In this document: piece by piece, positions 6,370-7,865 of the stretch
Layout: each line of letters starts with the position of its first letter
Numbering within the stretch: position 1 is the stretch's first letter
Assembly (NCBI GenBank): GCA_005888525.1
Contig: VBAB01000168.1
Location: 1 to 7,865 of the forward strand
Direction: 5' to 3'
DNA: 7,865 nucleotides
Origin: Alphaproteobacteria bacterium
GTDB lineage: Bacteria; Pseudomonadota; Alphaproteobacteria; Rhizobiales; Hyphomicrobiaceae
Program-made: the position numbers and the translations under genes
Notes under the pieces: generated by a model
What the model saw: only the letters and a program-made list of their open reading frames with translations
Told to the model about the DNA's origin: nothing
Database searches by the model: none

Positions 6370-6433
6370 TCAGGGTGAGGGGCAGCCACAAATGTCATGG
6401 CAAGCGGCTGCCCCTCACCCTGACCCTCTCCCC
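6360..6433 (+). repeat. Perfect 28-bp inverted repeat with 18-nt loop
   Basis: Bases 6360-6387 are the exact reverse complement of 6406-6433 (28/28). The arm carries GGGGAGAGGG, TCAGGGTGAGGGG and CAGCC; the loop 6388-6405 contains the likely ATPase start codon at 6392. Its left end overlaps copy 2 and its right end overlaps copy 3, so the three hairpins exclude one another. It belongs to the same dispersed repeat family as copy 1. Confidence 0.9.
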
Positions 6434-7243
6434 GTGAAGAACGAGGAGAGGGAGACATCCCCCTTCGTCGAGATCGATAACGTCACCCACGCCTACGGCG
6501 GGCAGAGCGGCACCCCGGCCGTCGACAAGCTCGATTTGTCGATCGCCGAAGGCGAGTTCGCCGCCGTGGTGGGCCCGTCCGGCTGCGGCAAGTCGACCCT
6601 CATGAAGCTCGTCACCGGGCTGCAGCTTCCGCAAGGAGGCAGCATCAGCGTCGGCGGCCGGAAGGTCGTCGGCCCGCTCAAGATCGCCGGCATGGCCTTC
6701 CAGGCGCCCAACCTGCTGCCCTGGCGCAGCACGCTCGAGAACATCCTGCTGCCGCTGGAGATCGTGCAGCCCCACCGCAAGCGCTTGCGGTCGGAGCGTG
6801 CAGCCTACGTTGCCAAGGTCGAGGCGCTGCTGGCGCAGGTCGGCCTTGCCGGCATGGGCAGCAAGTTCCCCTGGGAGCTGTCGGGCGGCATGCAGCAGCG
6901 CGCCTCGCTGTGCCGCGCCCTGATTCACGAGCCGCAGCTGCTGATGCTGGACGAGCCCTTCGGGGCGCTGGACAGCTTCACGCGCGAGGAGCTGTGGTGC
7001 GTGATGCGCGATCTGCATGCCGGGCGACCGGTCACGATCATCCTCGTCACCCACGATCTGCGCGAGGCCGCGTTCCTGGCCGATCGCATCTTCTGCATGA
7101 GCTCCCGGCCCGGCCGCATCATCGCCGAGCGCCAGGTCGAGTTCGCGCGCCCGCGCGATCTCGACATCACCTACACGGGCGAGTTCACCGATCTGGTTCA
7201 TGACCTGAGATCGCAGATTGCCGGCGCGAGGCAGGCGTCATGA
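6392..7243 (+). CDS. ABC transporter ATP-binding protein (NitT/TauT/SsuB type)
   Basis: From ATG 6392 the product has 283 residues. All nucleotide-binding motifs are present: Walker A GPSGCGKST (61-69), Q-loop FQAPNLLPW (103-111), signature LSGGMQQR (163-170), Walker B LLMLDEPFGALD (183-194) and H-loop His221. A C-terminal extension follows 'SSRPGRIIAE', as in nitrate/sulfonate/taurine importers. It powers uptake at the cytoplasmic face together with the permease. The start is uncertain: ATG 6392 has GAGGGG (6377-6382) upstream but makes the protein begin with translated repeat (APHPDPLPVKNEERE), whereas GTG 6434, giving 269 residues, has only pyrimidines upstream. The conserved domain begins at PFVEIDNVTHAYGG (24-37), after both candidates. 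Its TGA overlaps the permease ATG (ATGA), indicating translational coupling. Confidence 0.93.
   Translation: MSWQAAAPHPDPLPVKNEERETSPFVEIDNVTHAYGGQSGTPAVDKLDLSIAEGEFAAVVGPSGCGKSTLMKLVTGLQLPQGGSISVGGRKVVGPLKIAGMAFQAPNLLPWRSTLENILLPLEIVQPHRKRLRSERAAYVAKVEALLAQVGLAGMGSKFPWELSGGMQQRASLCRALIHEPQLLMLDEPFGALDSFTREELWCVMRDLHAGRPVTIILVTHDLREAAFLADRIFCMSSRPGRIIAERQVEFARPRDLDITYTGEFTDLVHDLRSQIAGARQAS
6424..6452 (+). repeat. Hairpin repeat inside the ATPase 5' end (CCCTCTCCCC family, copy 3)
   Basis: CCCTCTCC (6424-6431) pairs with GGAGAGGG (6445-6452). The CCGT / ACG pairs continue the stem apart from one C-A mismatch (6432/6444), around the loop GAAGA. It is the reverse complement of copy 1 (1077-1107) with that single base change. 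It is read as codons (…PLPVKNEERE) if the ATPase starts at 6392. Confidence 0.75.
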
Positions 7244-7865
7244 CCGGCAAGGCGCAACGTGGAGCGATCGCGGCCGCGCCGTACCTGTTCACGATCGTCT
7301 TCTTCGTCCTCTGGGAGGCGGCCTGCCGGCTTTTCAGGATCCCGGTGTTCTTCCTGCCCGCTCCCAGCGTGATCGCGCAGGCCGGCATCGAGTATTGGAG
7401 CCAGCTGCTCTTCCACTCCTTCCACACGCTGTGGATGACGGTTGCCGGTTTCGCCATCGCCGTGGTGTTCGGCATCCTGCTCGGCATCGCGCTCGGCGCC
7501 TCGCGCCGCTGCTGGTGGGCTTCAACGCCATCCCGAAGGTCGCCGTGGTGCCGATCCTCATCCTGTGGTTCGGCGTGGGGTGGATTCCCCCTGTCATGAC
7601 CGCCTTCCTGATCTCGTTCTTCCCCATCGTCGTCAACGTGGCGACCGGGCTCTCGACCATCGAGCCGGAGCTGGAGGATGTGATGAAGGCGTTGGGCGCC
7701 AAGAAGTGGGACATCCTCGTCAAGATCGGCATCCCGCGCTCGATGCCCTACCTGTTCGCCTCGCTCAAGGTCGCCATCACGCTCGCCTACGTCGGCTCGG
7801 TGATCGCCGAGTCCAACGCCTCGCGCTACGGCATCGGCAACCTCATCACGCGCGCCAGCGCCGAC
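7240..7865 (+). pseudogene. ABC transporter permease, frameshifted; 3' end outside window
   Basis: ATG 7240 overlaps the ATPase stop. The first frame gives MTGKAQRGAIAAAPYLFTIV, a membrane helix, a 'FFLPAPSVIAQAG' block and helices through FGILLGIALGASR (to about 7506), then runs into nonsense (CWWASTPSRRSP) and stops at 7597-7599. The normal continuation resumes in the frame one base back from 7506: PLLVGFNAIPKVAVVPILI, then FFPIVVNVATGLSTI, the EAA-loop segment ELEDVMKALGAKKW, and further helices to the window end. Compared with SsuC-type permeases about seven residues are missing at the junction as well as the frame, so the simplest explanation is a deletion of roughly 22 nt (3n+1). This is the BPD_transp_1 channel subunit that would pair with the ATPase. 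Either the gene is inactivated or the sequence has an error here; the downstream part shows no other decay. Confidence 0.85.

Noticed and set aside
5031..6458. An N-terminal extension of gpt running antisense to the binding-protein gene
   Set aside because: The product is low-complexity. The Gpt fold begins at ATG 5030 with a G-rich ribosome site, and the extension crosses a well-supported gene on the other strand.
7596..7865. A separate short permease gene starting at ATG 7596
   Set aside because: The conserved permease sequence already begins in that frame at about 7506 without a start, and no Shine-Dalgarno precedes 7596. A frameshifted single gene explains it better.

Overview
The window is GC-rich, densely coded DNA with the codon bias (strong G/C at third positions) and gene content of an alphaproteobacterium, most likely a member of the Hyphomicrobiales (Rhizobiales). 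That placement rests on general style and on the dispersed CCCTCTCCCC/GGGGAGAGGG palindromes; it is an inference, not a phylogenetic result.

Layout. (1) Bases 1-1069, plus strand: the C-terminal half of an amidase-signature-family hydrolase, cut by the window edge, then an 86-residue hypothetical protein with a good Shine-Dalgarno. (2) Bases 1070-1115: a very stable palindromic repeat lies between convergent genes. (3) Bases 1116-5030, minus strand: a two-gene unit made of a xanthine/guanine phosphoribosyltransferase (gpt-like) and, 9 nt downstream, a 1127-residue membrane-anchored AAA+ protein. (4) Bases 5031-5288: a divergent intergenic region with a 32-base imperfect direct repeat and a small palindrome. 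(5) Bases 5289-7865, plus strand: a NitT/TauT-type ABC importer in the order periplasmic binding protein, ATPase, permease. The permease is frameshifted and also cut by the window end.

The most remarkable object is the AAA+ protein. It is built like a ClpA/ClpB/ClpC double-ring unfoldase, but a membrane helix and an unrecognised helical region replace the usual Clp N-domain, and it lacks the ClpB middle coiled coil. Its first ATPase module has a degenerate Walker B but keeps an aromatic pore loop; its second has intact ATPase motifs but has lost the GYVG pore loop. A LGF tripeptide sits where ClpP-docking loops lie. Its last ~250 residues look like peptide chain release factor 2 from which the GGQ hydrolysis domain and the SPF stop-codon reader have been removed. 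This suggests a membrane-tethered machine that could bind ribosomes or a translation-related partner. I know of no established function for it.

A second noteworthy object is the repeat cluster between the binding-protein and ATPase genes. A perfect 28-bp inverted repeat with an 18-nt loop is flanked by two further hairpins that compete for the same arms. The likely start codon of the ATPase lies in the loop, its Shine-Dalgarno lies in the stem, and the repeat is translated into the protein's N-terminus.

In the importer, the binding protein captures a small organic ligand, the ATPase drives transport and the permease forms the channel. The ligand cannot be named from sequence, and as read here the permease gene would not give an intact protein.
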